A stretch of 64,000 nt of DNA from assembly GCA_949292985.1 (NCBI GenBank), contig CASFBF010000010.1, positions 77,485-141,484 on the forward strand, in the 5' to 3' direction. A program made the translations under genes and the position numbers. The notes under the pieces were generated by a model. It saw only the letters and a program-made list of their open reading frames with translations. It made no database searches and was not told the DNA's origin. Source of the DNA: an uncultured Bacillota bacterium. GTDB lineage: Bacteria; Bacillota; Clostridia; Christensenellales; UBA1242. This document shows positions 34,267-43,548 of this stretch, in pieces. Within the stretch, counting starts at the first letter, position 1. Every line of letters starts with the position of its first letter.

Positions 34267-35553
34267 TTAATTCTTTTTTAGTTGTCTTTTGCGCCTGTAA
34301 GCCCGCTCTTGCCTAAAAGACGAAATTTGTTTGTCTTTAAATTCCTTACTTTCGAGTTGAAGTTTACGCTCTACTTTTAGCCAGCGATACTTTCTATTGC
34401 CATATGCTACATCATATGTCATCATTCCAAAACCTAAAATCAAGTATAAGTAATAGGTGAAAAATCTCCACAACAGCATAGCCCAAACAATTGATCCCCC
34501 CGTGAAGTAAGGGGCAAATATTGCAAGGAAGGAAACTTCATTCATTCCTGTTCCGCCTGGCAATGGGATAAAACTTGAAGCCAAATCAACCAATACACCC
34601 ATTACAAAAAATGTTCCATAAAGTTCTGGCGCATAACCATTAAATACGCAATAAATGAAGAACGGTAGTGAGTAAATTAAAACTGTTCTAATGGCCATTG
34701 TCATAAACATAATAAAGAAGTCTTTTTTGTTTTTAACATATTGGCGCATTATGTTTTGGTAATCTTCAACATAGTTAGAAACTCGCTGATATTGTTTTTC
34801 GTAATTTTTAACAATTTTCATTTTTTGTAAAAGTTTGAGCGTTTTTGCCACAAGTTTTTTACCCACACTTTTACTAACCGAAAGAAAAATAGTAAGAAAT
34901 AACATTGCAAATGTAAGCACAAAACCAATGTAAGAAGAAATATTTACAAGTGAATTAAACGAAGAATAATTTACAAAAGAAACAATAAGGGCAATCGACG
35001 AAGCAATAAACCACGCCAACTGTTGAAAAAACAATTTTGCTATTGGAATTGATAGCGCCGAAGTTGAAGGCACATCTCTGCCCATCAAATAAACAACTTG
35101 GAAAGGTTGCCCCCCTGTTGAAAGAGGTGTTATTGCATCATAATATCTTCCACAAATATTGGTTTTATAACCTAATGCAAACCTTGGTCTTTTGCATGCT
35201 TTCCTAATTAGGTAAGATATGGATATTGTATCGAAAAATAAAGCAAAGCAGAATATAAGAATACATACAAAAAGGAAACCAATATCAACCGAAATTTCTG
35301 TAAGAGAAACAAAATCTCCTGCCAAAATTTGATAAATGAAAATGCCAGCAATGACACAAATATTTATCAAGAACATGACAACATTCCAAATTTTCTTTTT
35401 CTTTCCGCTTCTTTTTGAAACCGCTTGCTGTGAAGCATCTAATTTGGCTTTGTCTTCTTCTGTCTGCTGAGGAATTTCAATTTGCATTTGAGAAAAATTA
35501 GAGCCATTAGGCTCTTGTTCTAATTGCTGATTGTTTTCCTGCATATTTTCCAC
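34267..35553 (-). CDS. AglD/MprF-type lysylphosphatidylglycerol synthase membrane-domain (flippase-like) protein
   Basis: A 428-aa multi-pass protein (about eight membrane helices) of the UPF0104/LPG_synthase_TM family. The family signatures are visible: TPLSTGGQPFQVVYLMGR in the first half and SFIPLPGGTGMNEVSFLAIF in the second. Hydrophilic N- and C-terminal tails are rich in Gln and Lys/Arg. Family members move or make lipid-linked molecules; the substrate here is unknown. The start is GTG at 35553, directly downstream of a consensus promoter. An in-frame ATG three codons later is possible. No Shine-Dalgarno is present. The leader is essentially absent. Confidence 0.85.
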   Translation of the reverse strand: MENMQENNQQLEQEPNGSNFSQMQIEIPQQTEEDKAKLDASQQAVSKRSGKKKKIWNVVMFLINICVIAGIFIYQILAGDFVSLTEISVDIGFLFVCILIFCFALFFDTISISYLIRKACKRPRFALGYKTNICGRYYDAITPLSTGGQPFQVVYLMGRDVPSTSALSIPIAKLFFQQLAWFIASSIALIVSFVNYSSFNSLVNISSYIGFVLTFAMLFLTIFLSVSKSVGKKLVAKTLKLLQKMKIVKNYEKQYQRVSNYVEDYQNIMRQYVKNKKDFFIMFMTMAIRTVLIYSLPFFIYCVFNGYAPELYGTFFVMGVLVDLASSFIPLPGGTGMNEVSFLAIFAPYFTGGSIVWAMLLWRFFTYYLYLILGFGMMTYDVAYGNRKYRWLKVERKLQLESKEFKDKQISSFRQERAYRRKRQLKKN

Positions 35554-35559
35554 GGTAAA

Positions 35560-35588
35560 ATATTAGCAAATTAAAAAACTCTTGTCAA
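35560..35588 (-). promoter_or_regulatory. Leaderless promoter of the flippase gene with GTG start
   Basis: TTGACA (35583-35588), 17-nt spacer, TAATAT (35560-35565), then six bases to the GTG. The -35 hexamer lies inside the terminator hairpin of the upstream foldase gene. Confidence 0.8.
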
Positions 35589-35604
35589 TCAAAACAAGAG
35601 TTTT
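35573..35604 (-). terminator. Terminator of the prsA-like gene, overlapping the next promoter
   Basis: On the minus strand CTCTTG, a 10-nt loop and CAAGAG are followed by six T. The right arm and loop contain the -35 box of the flippase promoter. Confidence 0.8.
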
Positions 35605-35608
35605 ATTG

Positions 35609-37420
35609 TTAAATCAAGTCTTTGTAAGCATCTGGATAGTATTCAATGCTGACTTGGCTTCTCAAAAATTGTAAATCCATGTTTTCGAATATGGAGAAAT
35701 TATCTTTATTTAATTCATCGAAAATAACATCAAACACGGTTTTATCTACGCCCGCTTTAAGCCTTGCTTCTTTGCTGTCTAAAACTTGAATATCGTTAAC
35801 TGTTAGAGTAAAATCTTGGTTAATTCCTGTGAAAAGATTTTGAACTTTGCCTTCATACACCATTATATGCAAACCATATTCTGTTCTAATTAAACCAGAA
35901 GCATAATCTCCATCAGTTTGCATATAAATATCGCCTATTTGTGCATTGCCTTGATTATAAAGTGAAATTGCAGCATTAGTAAAGTTTTCCACCATGTTTG
36001 AATAGATTGTGTAAGATGTTCCATTTTCAGTATCTGGTGTAGTGTAATCTATTCCTATAATATAGTTACGGTCAGAATTAAACATTCCGTCATCTTGATT
36101 ATACTTGTAAATAAATTCTTCAAAATATTCTGCTTTTAAATATTCGTTGTCGCCTGCTGTGGCAAGTTTAAGTGCAACTTCTTCCATAACTGCTGCGGCT
36201 GACTTTGTTACTGTTTGTCCATTTTCACCCTTAATTTCTACCCACTCGCCATCTGAATTTTTCTCTCTAACTGGGAATGAAAGGTTGTTGTAAAGGTCTT
36301 CAATTTTTGCTTGTGCCTCACCAATTGTTTCTGGCCCGTCACTTTCTCCGTTAACGATTGCTGTAAGTCTATCATATTCAGCCTGTTGTTCATCAGTAAA
36401 CTTCGCCAATATGTGTGAAACATAGAAAAACTGAGTTCCTGTTGTTTTAAAGTAATTTATTTTTGAAACATCTTCCAAAACATCATCTTCATAAGTTGAA
36501 GCATTTTCAGTTACATATTTGTTGTAATCGGAAACCACACGGTTGGTGTAAACATCTAAAATATTTGCTATTGTAACGCTGGAATTGCTACCCTGGTTTT
36601 GCTCTTGATAAAGGTCAACCATAAAACTATCATACAGCACGCCATAAACACGCATAATTTCTCGCTGGAAAACCGATTTGTTATCAGTTGAAAGTCTCAT
36701 GCCTTCTTCGGAAGATTTTGCTTGACTTAAATATTTGTTAAAAGCCTGTGTATAAGTTGGGTTTTCTCTAACAAAAGTTAAAACATAATTATATAAAGCG
36801 TCTAAATCATTTTGAGTATTGATATCTCTATCCGCCCCACTCCAATAATCGTGGGAATCAACATCTGATGTCGTTGTTTGTTCTAAAACTATTGAATATG
36901 TTCCGTCATTATTTGAAACAATGTTTGCAGTTGGGTTATAAACTTCTTGGCTTACAACCCCATCATCAGAAGTTTCTTCTTCATCTTCTTTAATATTGTT
37001 TAAATCGTTATGATAACTTATTATATTGTCTTCAATTGCCTCATAGGTTGTTTCCCAAAGGTATGTTTTTTGCTTTGTAGTTAAAACTTCACCGCCATTT
37101 GCTTGGCTAGCCTTTTCCTCAGCCGAATTTATAACCAACTTTTGATTTATAACTGCATCTAATGTGTATTTATAAGCCTCGCTTAAACTCATGCCATAAT
37201 TTTGATAATATTGATAACCATATGAATTAAATGCAGTGATTAACTCTTTTTTTGTTACTTCTTCTTTTTCGCCATTTTCATATGTGAAAGAAGCAACTGG
37301 GGTATTGTAATACTTTGACATGTCAGTTGTAACAAGAGAACATCCCGCAACAAGCGAGACGCAAGTCAAAAGGCACATACAAACCGACATGAAAAGTGCA
37401 GTAAATTTATTTTTCTTCAT
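35609..37420 (-). CDS. Long PrsA-like foldase lipoprotein with split parvulin domain
   Basis: A 603-aa exported lipoprotein (signal ending LVAGC). The N-terminal part has the KKELITAFNSYGYQYYQNYG helix and VINQKLVINSAEEKA typical of SurA/PrsA-type chaperones. Parvulin-like pieces are present: FYVSHILAKF near residue 330, and LIRTEYGLHIMVYEG near 535. About 190 residues lie between them, far more than the roughly 60 of a normal PpiC domain. Presumed role: assisting the folding of secreted proteins, perhaps the giant lipoprotein. It is the first gene of a segment with its own promoter and an AAGGAAGGG ribosome binding site. Confidence 0.75.
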   Translation of the reverse strand: MKKNKFTALFMSVCMCLLTCVSLVAGCSLVTTDMSKYYNTPVASFTYENGEKEEVTKKELITAFNSYGYQYYQNYGMSLSEAYKYTLDAVINQKLVINSAEEKASQANGGEVLTTKQKTYLWETTYEAIEDNIISYHNDLNNIKEDEEETSDDGVVSQEVYNPTANIVSNNDGTYSIVLEQTTTSDVDSHDYWSGADRDINTQNDLDALYNYVLTFVRENPTYTQAFNKYLSQAKSSEEGMRLSTDNKSVFQREIMRVYGVLYDSFMVDLYQEQNQGSNSSVTIANILDVYTNRVVSDYNKYVTENASTYEDDVLEDVSKINYFKTTGTQFFYVSHILAKFTDEQQAEYDRLTAIVNGESDGPETIGEAQAKIEDLYNNLSFPVREKNSDGEWVEIKGENGQTVTKSAAAVMEEVALKLATAGDNEYLKAEYFEEFIYKYNQDDGMFNSDRNYIIGIDYTTPDTENGTSYTIYSNMVENFTNAAISLYNQGNAQIGDIYMQTDGDYASGLIRTEYGLHIMVYEGKVQNLFTGINQDFTLTVNDIQVLDSKEARLKAGVDKTVFDVIFDELNKDNFSIFENMDLQFLRSQVSIEYYPDAYKDLI

Positions 37421-37450
37421 AGCCCTTCCTTAATTGAAAATACTTGTAAT

Positions 37451-37479
37451 AGTATATAATAATCAAACTTAATTTTCAA
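37451..37479 (-). promoter_or_regulatory. Sigma-A promoter of the prsA-like gene
   Basis: On the minus strand TTGAAA (37474-37479), 17-nt spacer, TATACT (37451-37456), immediately downstream of the mfd stop codon. Confidence 0.7.
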
Positions 37480-37484
37480 GCAAA

Positions 37485-40400
37485 TTAAGCCTGTTTTTTA
37501 GAATTTTCATCTTTTGCTTCACTAAACATATCTATAATTTTATCCAAAAGTTTGTTTAAAGGTCTGTCTTTAACAACTTTTATTATCGGCAAGTTTTCAA
37601 ATCTTAAACTTGCATCATACTTATTTAAAACACTTAATAATCTTTCATCAACAACTTTATCTGATTTATAAAGTTCCATTATAACTGAGTTGTCATATTT
37701 GATTGATTTTACATCAAACTGCCCTGCAAGATTTTTGATGAGAGCAATTTTTGCTAAATTTACAACACTTTGCGGAACTTGGCCAAAGCCCTCCGCCAAG
37801 GATTGTAATAAACTTTCTAAGCCCTCTTTATTTTCTTGTTCTGAAATTTGCATGTAATATGAAATTCTATCTTCGCTGTTTTCAATATAATTTTCTGGAA
37901 TGAAAGCATCAAGTGGTAAATCAATTCTAATTGGTTTAATTTCTTTAACAGTTTTACCCTGCAACTGCGTGATTGCTTCGTTCAACAATTTTACATACAT
38001 ATCATAGCCAACTTTTTCAATATGCCCGTGCTGTTGTTTGCCGAACACACTTCCCGCGCCTCTAATTTCTAAATCACGCATAGAAATTTTAAAGCCACTT
38101 CCCAGTTCTTTAAATTCTTTGATTGCTTCCAACCTTTTGTATGCTTCGTCGGTCAATGCCTTGCCGTGTTTAAAAAATAGATACGCATAACTTAATTTAT
38201 CACTTCTGCCAATTCTTCCTCTCAGTTGATAAAGTTGTCCCAAGCCAAGCCTATCGGCGTCATAAATTATCATAGTGTTTGCAGAAGGCATATCAATTCC
38301 ATTTTCAATAAGTGTTGTGGAAATAAAAACATTGTATTCCCCTTTAAAAAGCCTGTCCACAACATTTTGCAGATTGCGTTCGGTCATTTGACCATGCGCA
38401 ACACCTATTCTAGCCTCTGGAACTAGGCTTGCAATATGACCAGCAACTAAGTCAATGCTTTGAACCCTGTTATAAATAATAAAAACTTTGCCACCTCGTG
38501 CCAATTCTCTTTTAATTACAGACGCTGCCACTTCATCATCTTCACCTGTCACATAGGTTTGAATTGGAAGTCTGTCTCTTGGCGGAGTAGTTATAACCGA
38601 TATATCTCTTATCCCCGAAAGCGACATGTGCAAAGTTCTAGGAATAGGTGTGGCAGAAAGAGCAAGCACATCAATATTGCGTTTTAAATTTTTAATTTTT
38701 TCTTTATCTGCAACCCCAAAACGCTGTTCTTCATCAATTATAAGCAAGCCTAAATCTTCAAATTTAACATTCTCGTTTAAGATTTTATGAGTTCCAATCA
38801 ATATATCGATTTCACCATTTTTTAATCTTTGTAAAATTGCATTTATTTCACTTGGCTTTTTAAATCGGTTAAGCACTTCAATTCTAACACCAAAATCTTT
38901 CATTCTTTTTCTTGCAGACGCCAAGTGTTGTTCGCTTAATATCGTTGTTGGGCAAAGAAACGCCACTTGCTTTGAATTTATCACCGCCCTAAATGCAGCC
39001 CTAAAAGCAACCTCGGTTTTGCCAAACCCTACATCACCACAAAGCAACCTATCCATAACTTTTTCGCTTTCCATATCCGACAGAACTTCTTTGATGGCTT
39101 GTGCTTGGTCGGCGGTTTCTTCAAACTCAAAAGCATTTGCGAAAGCATTTTCCAAAAACTCTTCTTTTGCAAACTTAAAACCTTTGGATTTTTCCCTCTC
39201 CTTATAGGCTTGCATAAGTTCAAGAGCAAACCCTTCCAACTTTTCTTTAACCTTACTTTTTAAATGTTCAAACTCTTTTCCGCCAAGAGTGTTCATTCTT
39301 GGTTGCTGTTCGCCGATATAAGCCGAAAGTGAACTTGCTTGCTCGCTTGGCAGATACAACATTCCACCATTGCGATATTCAACAACAAAGTAGTCTTTTT
39401 CGAAATCCCCAATTTTCATGCGTTCAATTTTTACGCATTTGCCTATGCCATGGAACTCATGAACAACATATTCGCCAATTTGCGGACGATAAAAAGCCTG
39501 CTTTTTTGATTTTGATAAAAGTGTTGGTTTTTGTTTTGTAAGGTTGTCGCTTCCTATTGCAAAAATGTTAAATTGCGGAAATGAAAAAGAATTTGGATAA
39601 TAAAAACTTGAAACATAAATTCCATTCTTTTCAAAATCGCATTGCTCAAAATCGAAAAACGCTATTTCTTTGCCTAATAGAAAATTTTTTATTCGCTGTT
39701 TTGCCGGTTCGTCTCCTGCGAAAAGCAACATCTTTTTATTTACGCTGTCAAAAATTTTAAGGTCTTCACCTAACTCAGAAAAATTATGAATGTAACTTAT
39801 CTCTGCCCCAGAGCCAATATCATAACCACCCGACAATGTGAATGACAAATCTATTTTTAATTCATCAAAAGTTGCAAAATCTTGCTTTTTAAACTCGCTC
39901 ATCACTTCAAAACTTTTAAGCAGAAGTTCAATTTGCCCTTCTAATCTTTCTGTTTTGTCGGCAACGCAAAATTCGCAAATATCGCTAACATTATTTTCGC
40001 CCATCAATAATTTTGCAGGAAAAACAACAAAATTTTCAATTTTTTCAATGGTTTTCATGGAATTTGGGTCAAATATTGAAACTTGCTCAATGATATCATC
40101 AAAAAAATCACACCTTATGGGCATGGCTTCACCGATAGGAAAAATATCTAAAATGTCGCCACGCAGGGCAAACTCGCCCTGAACCGACACCAAACTTACT
40201 CGCTCATAGCCGTTTTTAACAAGTTCTTCACAAAGCGATGGAATTTCTTTTCTTTGCCCTTTTTCAATAAAAATTGGATTTTTAAAAATTTCAAGGTTGA
40301 ACTTTGTAACAATTGCGTTAGGAAGAAAAATAATGTGCTGCAATTTTTTATTAAGAAATTTAGATAGTGCTCCCGCAAAATCTTGAAGGTTGTCGTCATC

Positions 40401-40622
40401 AAATTTGCCAACCTCTCTTCCTACCGAAACAATTTCACATGACTTGCCAAGTGCGTTAAGGTTTCTTTTTAACTTTACCGCTTCAACAAAGTCAGCAGAA
40501 AAAATAATGCCGCGCCCACGCGAGGCAATAATTAAGGCTTTTTCACCCTCTTTTACTCCACTTATTTGCTTTGGCAAATTTAGATTTCTGAGTTTATCAA
40601 TTATTTTAGTTATTGAAGCCAT
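37485..40622 (-). CDS. mfd: Transcription-repair coupling factor Mfd
   Basis: A 1045-aa RecG-like translocase that removes stalled RNA polymerase and recruits UvrA. The domains run in order: a UvrB-like N-terminal module (about 120-290), the RNA-polymerase interaction domain (about 370-440, IGEYVVHEFHGIGK), the helicase core with Walker A GDVGFGKTE near 538 and DEEQRFG near 633, and the C-terminal TRCF domain. The length is about 100 residues below the common size, mostly in the N-terminal module. The start overlaps the pth coding end. Together with uvrA and uvrB this completes most of the transcription-coupled repair set in one window. Confidence 0.96.
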   Translation of the reverse strand: MASITKIIDKLRNLNLPKQISGVKEGEKALIIASRGRGIIFSADFVEAVKLKRNLNALGKSCEIVSVGREVGKFDDDNLQDFAGALSKFLNKKLQHIIFLPNAIVTKFNLEIFKNPIFIEKGQRKEIPSLCEELVKNGYERVSLVSVQGEFALRGDILDIFPIGEAMPIRCDFFDDIIEQVSIFDPNSMKTIEKIENFVVFPAKLLMGENNVSDICEFCVADKTERLEGQIELLLKSFEVMSEFKKQDFATFDELKIDLSFTLSGGYDIGSGAEISYIHNFSELGEDLKIFDSVNKKMLLFAGDEPAKQRIKNFLLGKEIAFFDFEQCDFEKNGIYVSSFYYPNSFSFPQFNIFAIGSDNLTKQKPTLLSKSKKQAFYRPQIGEYVVHEFHGIGKCVKIERMKIGDFEKDYFVVEYRNGGMLYLPSEQASSLSAYIGEQQPRMNTLGGKEFEHLKSKVKEKLEGFALELMQAYKEREKSKGFKFAKEEFLENAFANAFEFEETADQAQAIKEVLSDMESEKVMDRLLCGDVGFGKTEVAFRAAFRAVINSKQVAFLCPTTILSEQHLASARKRMKDFGVRIEVLNRFKKPSEINAILQRLKNGEIDILIGTHKILNENVKFEDLGLLIIDEEQRFGVADKEKIKNLKRNIDVLALSATPIPRTLHMSLSGIRDISVITTPPRDRLPIQTYVTGEDDEVAASVIKRELARGGKVFIIYNRVQSIDLVAGHIASLVPEARIGVAHGQMTERNLQNVVDRLFKGEYNVFISTTLIENGIDMPSANTMIIYDADRLGLGQLYQLRGRIGRSDKLSYAYLFFKHGKALTDEAYKRLEAIKEFKELGSGFKISMRDLEIRGAGSVFGKQQHGHIEKVGYDMYVKLLNEAITQLQGKTVKEIKPIRIDLPLDAFIPENYIENSEDRISYYMQISEQENKEGLESLLQSLAEGFGQVPQSVVNLAKIALIKNLAGQFDVKSIKYDNSVIMELYKSDKVVDERLLSVLNKYDASLRFENLPIIKVVKDRPLNKLLDKIIDMFSEAKDENSKKQA

Positions 40623-41110
40623 CGTTCAATTCTTTCAATCCCTTGACTAATCAAACTTTGTTGCAGTTGAGGGTCAAGATTACCAAGAACAAAATCTTTT
40701 AAATCTCCCTCTGGCTTACCTACGCCAAATTTTAACCTTTCAAAATCTGTCCCAATCGTTTCAACAATATTTCTAAGACCATTATGCGTTCCGCCACTGC
40801 CTTTTTCACGATATCTTATTGTGCCTTTTTGAGTATCAATATCATCAACCAAAACCAAAAATTTTGCGTCTTTAAATTTTTTCTTTAATAATAGCAATGC
40901 TTCGCCGGATAGATTCATGTAAGTTTGAGGTTTAACCAGCAAAATTTTTTCACCGTTAATTTTACCTTCACCGTAAATTGATTTGAAGCCTTTTTTTGAA
41001 AACTGTATGTTTTGTTGTTTTGCAAATTCGTCTAAAACTTTAAAACCTATGTTATGAGCATTATTTTCATACTGCTTTCCCGGATTGCCCAACCCCACTA
41101 AAATTTTCAT
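40610..41110 (-). CDS. pth: Peptidyl-tRNA hydrolase
   Basis: A 166-aa enzyme that frees peptides from stalled peptidyl-tRNA. The N-terminal GLGNPGKQYENNAHNIGF contains the catalytic His; the usual Thr-Arg before it is Asn-Ala here. YMNLSGEALL, VLVDDID and the GSGGTHNGLRNI motif follow in order. It overlaps the upstream GlmU-like gene by an ATGA and overlaps mfd by 13 bp, so it is translationally coupled on both sides. The gene order matches the classical spoVC(pth)-mfd arrangement of Bacillota. Confidence 0.95.
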   Translation of the reverse strand: MKILVGLGNPGKQYENNAHNIGFKVLDEFAKQQNIQFSKKGFKSIYGEGKINGEKILLVKPQTYMNLSGEALLLLKKKFKDAKFLVLVDDIDTQKGTIRYREKGSGGTHNGLRNIVETIGTDFERLKFGVGKPEGDLKDFVLGNLDPQLQQSLISQGIERIERWLQ

Positions 41111-41865
41111 ACCTCTTCACCACCAACAATACTTTTACCAAGCAAAATTGCTCCGCTTTTTATTACGCTATCTTCAATATAATTACCGCTTTTAAGCACA
41201 ACATTCTGCTCTAACACGCTTTCACCTTTAATAACATTCATAGGCTCTATAACAACGCCCGCTTCAATTTGCACATCTGCGTCAATAAAAATAGTGTTTT
41301 CGCCTTTTAAAATAACCCCGTTTTGTTTATGAAATTCACGAATGCGTTTGTAAATTACATCGCATGCGTGAGCGATATCAACAGCGTTTGAAATTTCTCT
41401 AAATTCTTCTGGCGCAAAATTCTTTCGTGCTGGCGAAAAAATTTGTGAAGTTTCACTTAAATAATCAACTTTAAAAACAAAACCTTTTGGTAAAATCAGC
41501 GCTTTCATGTCCTTAGAACAAAAATAATCAAGGATGTTTAATATGGTTTTTTGTTGTAAAAGTGGCGTGTTCGAATAAAGCACAAGTATAATTTTTTTGC
41601 CTTCCGCATTGTTTTTTATTGTTTCAAGTAAAACTTCGTCTGCTGGTTCATCCAATATCTTTACAGGCATTTTAACGCAAGCAAGTTTAACCCAGTCAAT
41701 CATGCTTTTCCCGCAAATATCAAAATTGGAATTTTCTGAGCGGAAAATAACAGTCATAACCTCTTCTTCTATCCAGTCATAACTTTTAGAAGCAACAATG
41801 GTTTTGTTAAAAATGTTGCTTTCCTCTTCTTCCACAATTTCTTGTTCTAAAATCATTTCTTCCAT
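41107..41865 (-). CDS. Shortened GlmU-like protein lacking the nucleotide-binding loop
   Basis: A 252-aa protein at the position where glmU normally starts the glmU-pth-mfd operon. Residues about 45-135 follow the GlmU pyrophosphorylase order: FDICGKSMIDWV corresponds to the usual ICGKPML strand, and IILVLYSNTPLLQQKTI to the DTPLLT segment. The N-terminal LAAGxGTRMKS loop is absent, replaced by an acidic stretch. Residues about 185-252 give NGVILKGENTIFIDADVQIE and roughly four left-handed-helix turns, then stop, instead of the 200 residues of a complete acetyltransferase domain. Probably catalytically inactive; possibly a regulator or scaffold. Leaderless promoter. Confidence 0.75.
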   Translation of the reverse strand: MEEMILEQEIVEEEESNIFNKTIVASKSYDWIEEEVMTVIFRSENSNFDICGKSMIDWVKLACVKMPVKILDEPADEVLLETIKNNAEGKKIILVLYSNTPLLQQKTILNILDYFCSKDMKALILPKGFVFKVDYLSETSQIFSPARKNFAPEEFREISNAVDIAHACDVIYKRIREFHKQNGVILKGENTIFIDADVQIEAGVVIEPMNVIKGESVLEQNVVLKSGNYIEDSVIKSGAILLGKSIVGGEEV

Positions 41866-41871
41866 GTTCTA

Positions 41872-41900
41872 ATTATAAAATTTATCGTTTTTATTGTCAA
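41872..41900 (-). promoter_or_regulatory. Perfect-consensus leaderless promoter of the glmU-like/pth/mfd operon
   Basis: TTGACA (41895-41900), 17-nt spacer, TATAAT (41872-41877), then exactly six bases to the ATG. Both hexamers are full consensus. No Shine-Dalgarno is present. Confidence 0.85.
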
Positions 41901-42024
41901 CAAAAAGAAAGACTATGCCGACCTTGGATTTAAAAAATTAAACATATATTTTTTTAAAATACGGCAAAAATATTTTCGTTAAAAAATATTTTATGATATA
42001 CTTGGCTTATTAAGAGAGGTGAAC

Positions 42025-43128
42025 ATGAGCACAACAAAAACTAAAATTTTTGTTTTAACAGGCATAATTTTATTGTCAGTTTTACTTGTTTTGACGTTTG
42101 TTTTTGCAATGCCTGCTTTTTCTAGCAATGCTGAACTACTTATTACTAATAGTTTTTCAGATAAAATAACTGCAAAGGCATACGATGAAAACGGGAATGA
42201 ACAAACAACTACTGCAACACCTATATCTTTAACCACCCCTTCATCAATAATCGAAAATTATAACAGTTATTCTTTTGCATGGTTTAAAATTAAGTATTTT
42301 GAAATAAATCTTGACACATCTTCTCTTGTAGATGCACAAGAATATAAGTATAGTTACAGCGTAACATGGTCACCAGCAACAATAGAAGATTCTGCAATAA
42401 GTTTTGCAACAGCACACACCTTACAACTTGAATTATTTTCTGAAACAGTTGAAAATAAAGAGGATATAACAACAAATTTTAAATTCTATATAGAAACTAA
42501 AGATGGTCAAGAAATTAACACTGGTGATTTTGTAGGTGAAGATGTTTTTGGCGACTCATTCAAAGAATATGGTGGTTGGGGTGTATATATGTTCAGTTTT
42601 ACTTTCCAAGACCAAATGCAAACTGCAATTTTTGAATTAAAACCAGATGATGTTTATACAATAGGCAGAGCGCCAATTTTAAGTTACGAAATACAACCAA
42701 GCACCACAGGTCTTAAAAACGCCTATTTGTTTTCAGTAGATGAGGCATATAAATACGTAAATGGCTACCAAATAAATTGGTACGTTGAGGGCAAGGCTGA
42801 AGATGGAAGAGCATTTGTACTTTTGCCAAGTGATATTGATGATCCAAACACACAAAATTCGTTATATGGCGCTGACTCACAAGATTTAAGAACAGGTCAC
42901 ACATTTTTGTTTGATCCTCCTGTTGAAGGAGCATGGGAAATTAAATGCGAGATATTAGAGCCAAATCTAGAAACCGTAGCGTTCACTGCTGTGAGCGAGC
43001 AGTTATCAACTGTTAACGGTTTTGATACTATGACTATTGTTTGGATTGTAATTGGCGCTGCCACAGTCATTGCAATAATAGTTGGAATAGTGATTTATGT
43101 TTCAATAAAGAAAGAACGCGTATATTAA
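42025..43128 (+). CDS. Uncharacterised type I membrane protein
   Basis: A 367-aa protein. An N-terminal signal or anchor helix (about residues 8-32, FVLTGIILLSVLLVLTFVF) is followed by about 290 residues of extracellular beta-rich sequence with no recognisable motif. A C-terminal membrane helix (about 335-360, with VIGAATVIAIIVGIVIYV) and a short basic tail end the protein. The start is the ATG at 42025, preceded by GAGAGG; a GTG two codons upstream is less likely. It is monocistronic, with a strong terminator. Two Ig-like units are conceivable; the protein may be a receptor-like or envelope component. Function unknown. Confidence 0.75.
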   Translation: MSTTKTKIFVLTGIILLSVLLVLTFVFAMPAFSSNAELLITNSFSDKITAKAYDENGNEQTTTATPISLTTPSSIIENYNSYSFAWFKIKYFEINLDTSSLVDAQEYKYSYSVTWSPATIEDSAISFATAHTLQLELFSETVENKEDITTNFKFYIETKDGQEINTGDFVGEDVFGDSFKEYGGWGVYMFSFTFQDQMQTAIFELKPDDVYTIGRAPILSYEIQPSTTGLKNAYLFSVDEAYKYVNGYQINWYVEGKAEDGRAFVLLPSDIDDPNTQNSLYGADSQDLRTGHTFLFDPPVEGAWEIKCEILEPNLETVAFTAVSEQLSTVNGFDTMTIVWIVIGAATVIAIIVGIVIYVSIKKERVY

Positions 43129-43152
43129 AAATCGGCTGTAAAGCCGATTTTT
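43127..43152. terminator. Bidirectional terminator
   Basis: A stem AAAATCGGCT / AGCCGATTTT with T-tracts on both sides ends the type I membrane protein gene and the convergent DUF4363 gene. Confidence 0.85.
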
Positions 43153-43548
43153 TTATAATACATTATGCAAATTTGCTCCCATAAAATGTAAATAACTTTG
43201 ACTATAAAACTTTATAGAATCTAAACATGCCCTAAATTCTTTTAGGTCATTTTCTTTTTGATAAACTTTTAATTTACTAATTTCAAGACCAATCTCCTGA
43301 ATGTTTTTATGGTTTACCAAATAACACATTGCACTTTCGTTGTTTTTCCAGTGATATTCAAGGTCATCTACCGCCAAAGCAATTTGCAAAGTTCTAACAT
43401 CTTCCTTTTCGTCAGTTAAGTTTTCTAAATAAAGGCAATCTGTCATTGCATCACACAAACCACCAGTTACTACAACTTCTTCTACTATTGAAATTGCAAT
43501 TAGAAATAAAAAAATAATCACAAGCATAACTTTCGAAAAAATCCTCAT
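43153..43548 (-). CDS. DUF4363-like membrane-anchored protein
   Basis: A 131-aa protein with one N-terminal membrane helix (about residues 7-27) followed by an extracellular helical bundle. It matches the DUF4363 pattern by size, topology (anchor, then a DLEYHWK helix and a DSIKFYSQSY helix) and position. DUF4363 genes are typically found beside DUF421 genes in clostridia, as here. Its ATG overlaps the end of the DUF421 gene (ATGA), so the two are translationally coupled. Role unknown. Confidence 0.75.
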   Translation of the reverse strand: MRIFSKVMLVIIFLFLIAISIVEEVVVTGGLCDAMTDCLYLENLTDEKEDVRTLQIALAVDDLEYHWKNNESAMCYLVNHKNIQEIGLEISKLKVYQKENDLKEFRACLDSIKFYSQSYLHFMGANLHNVL

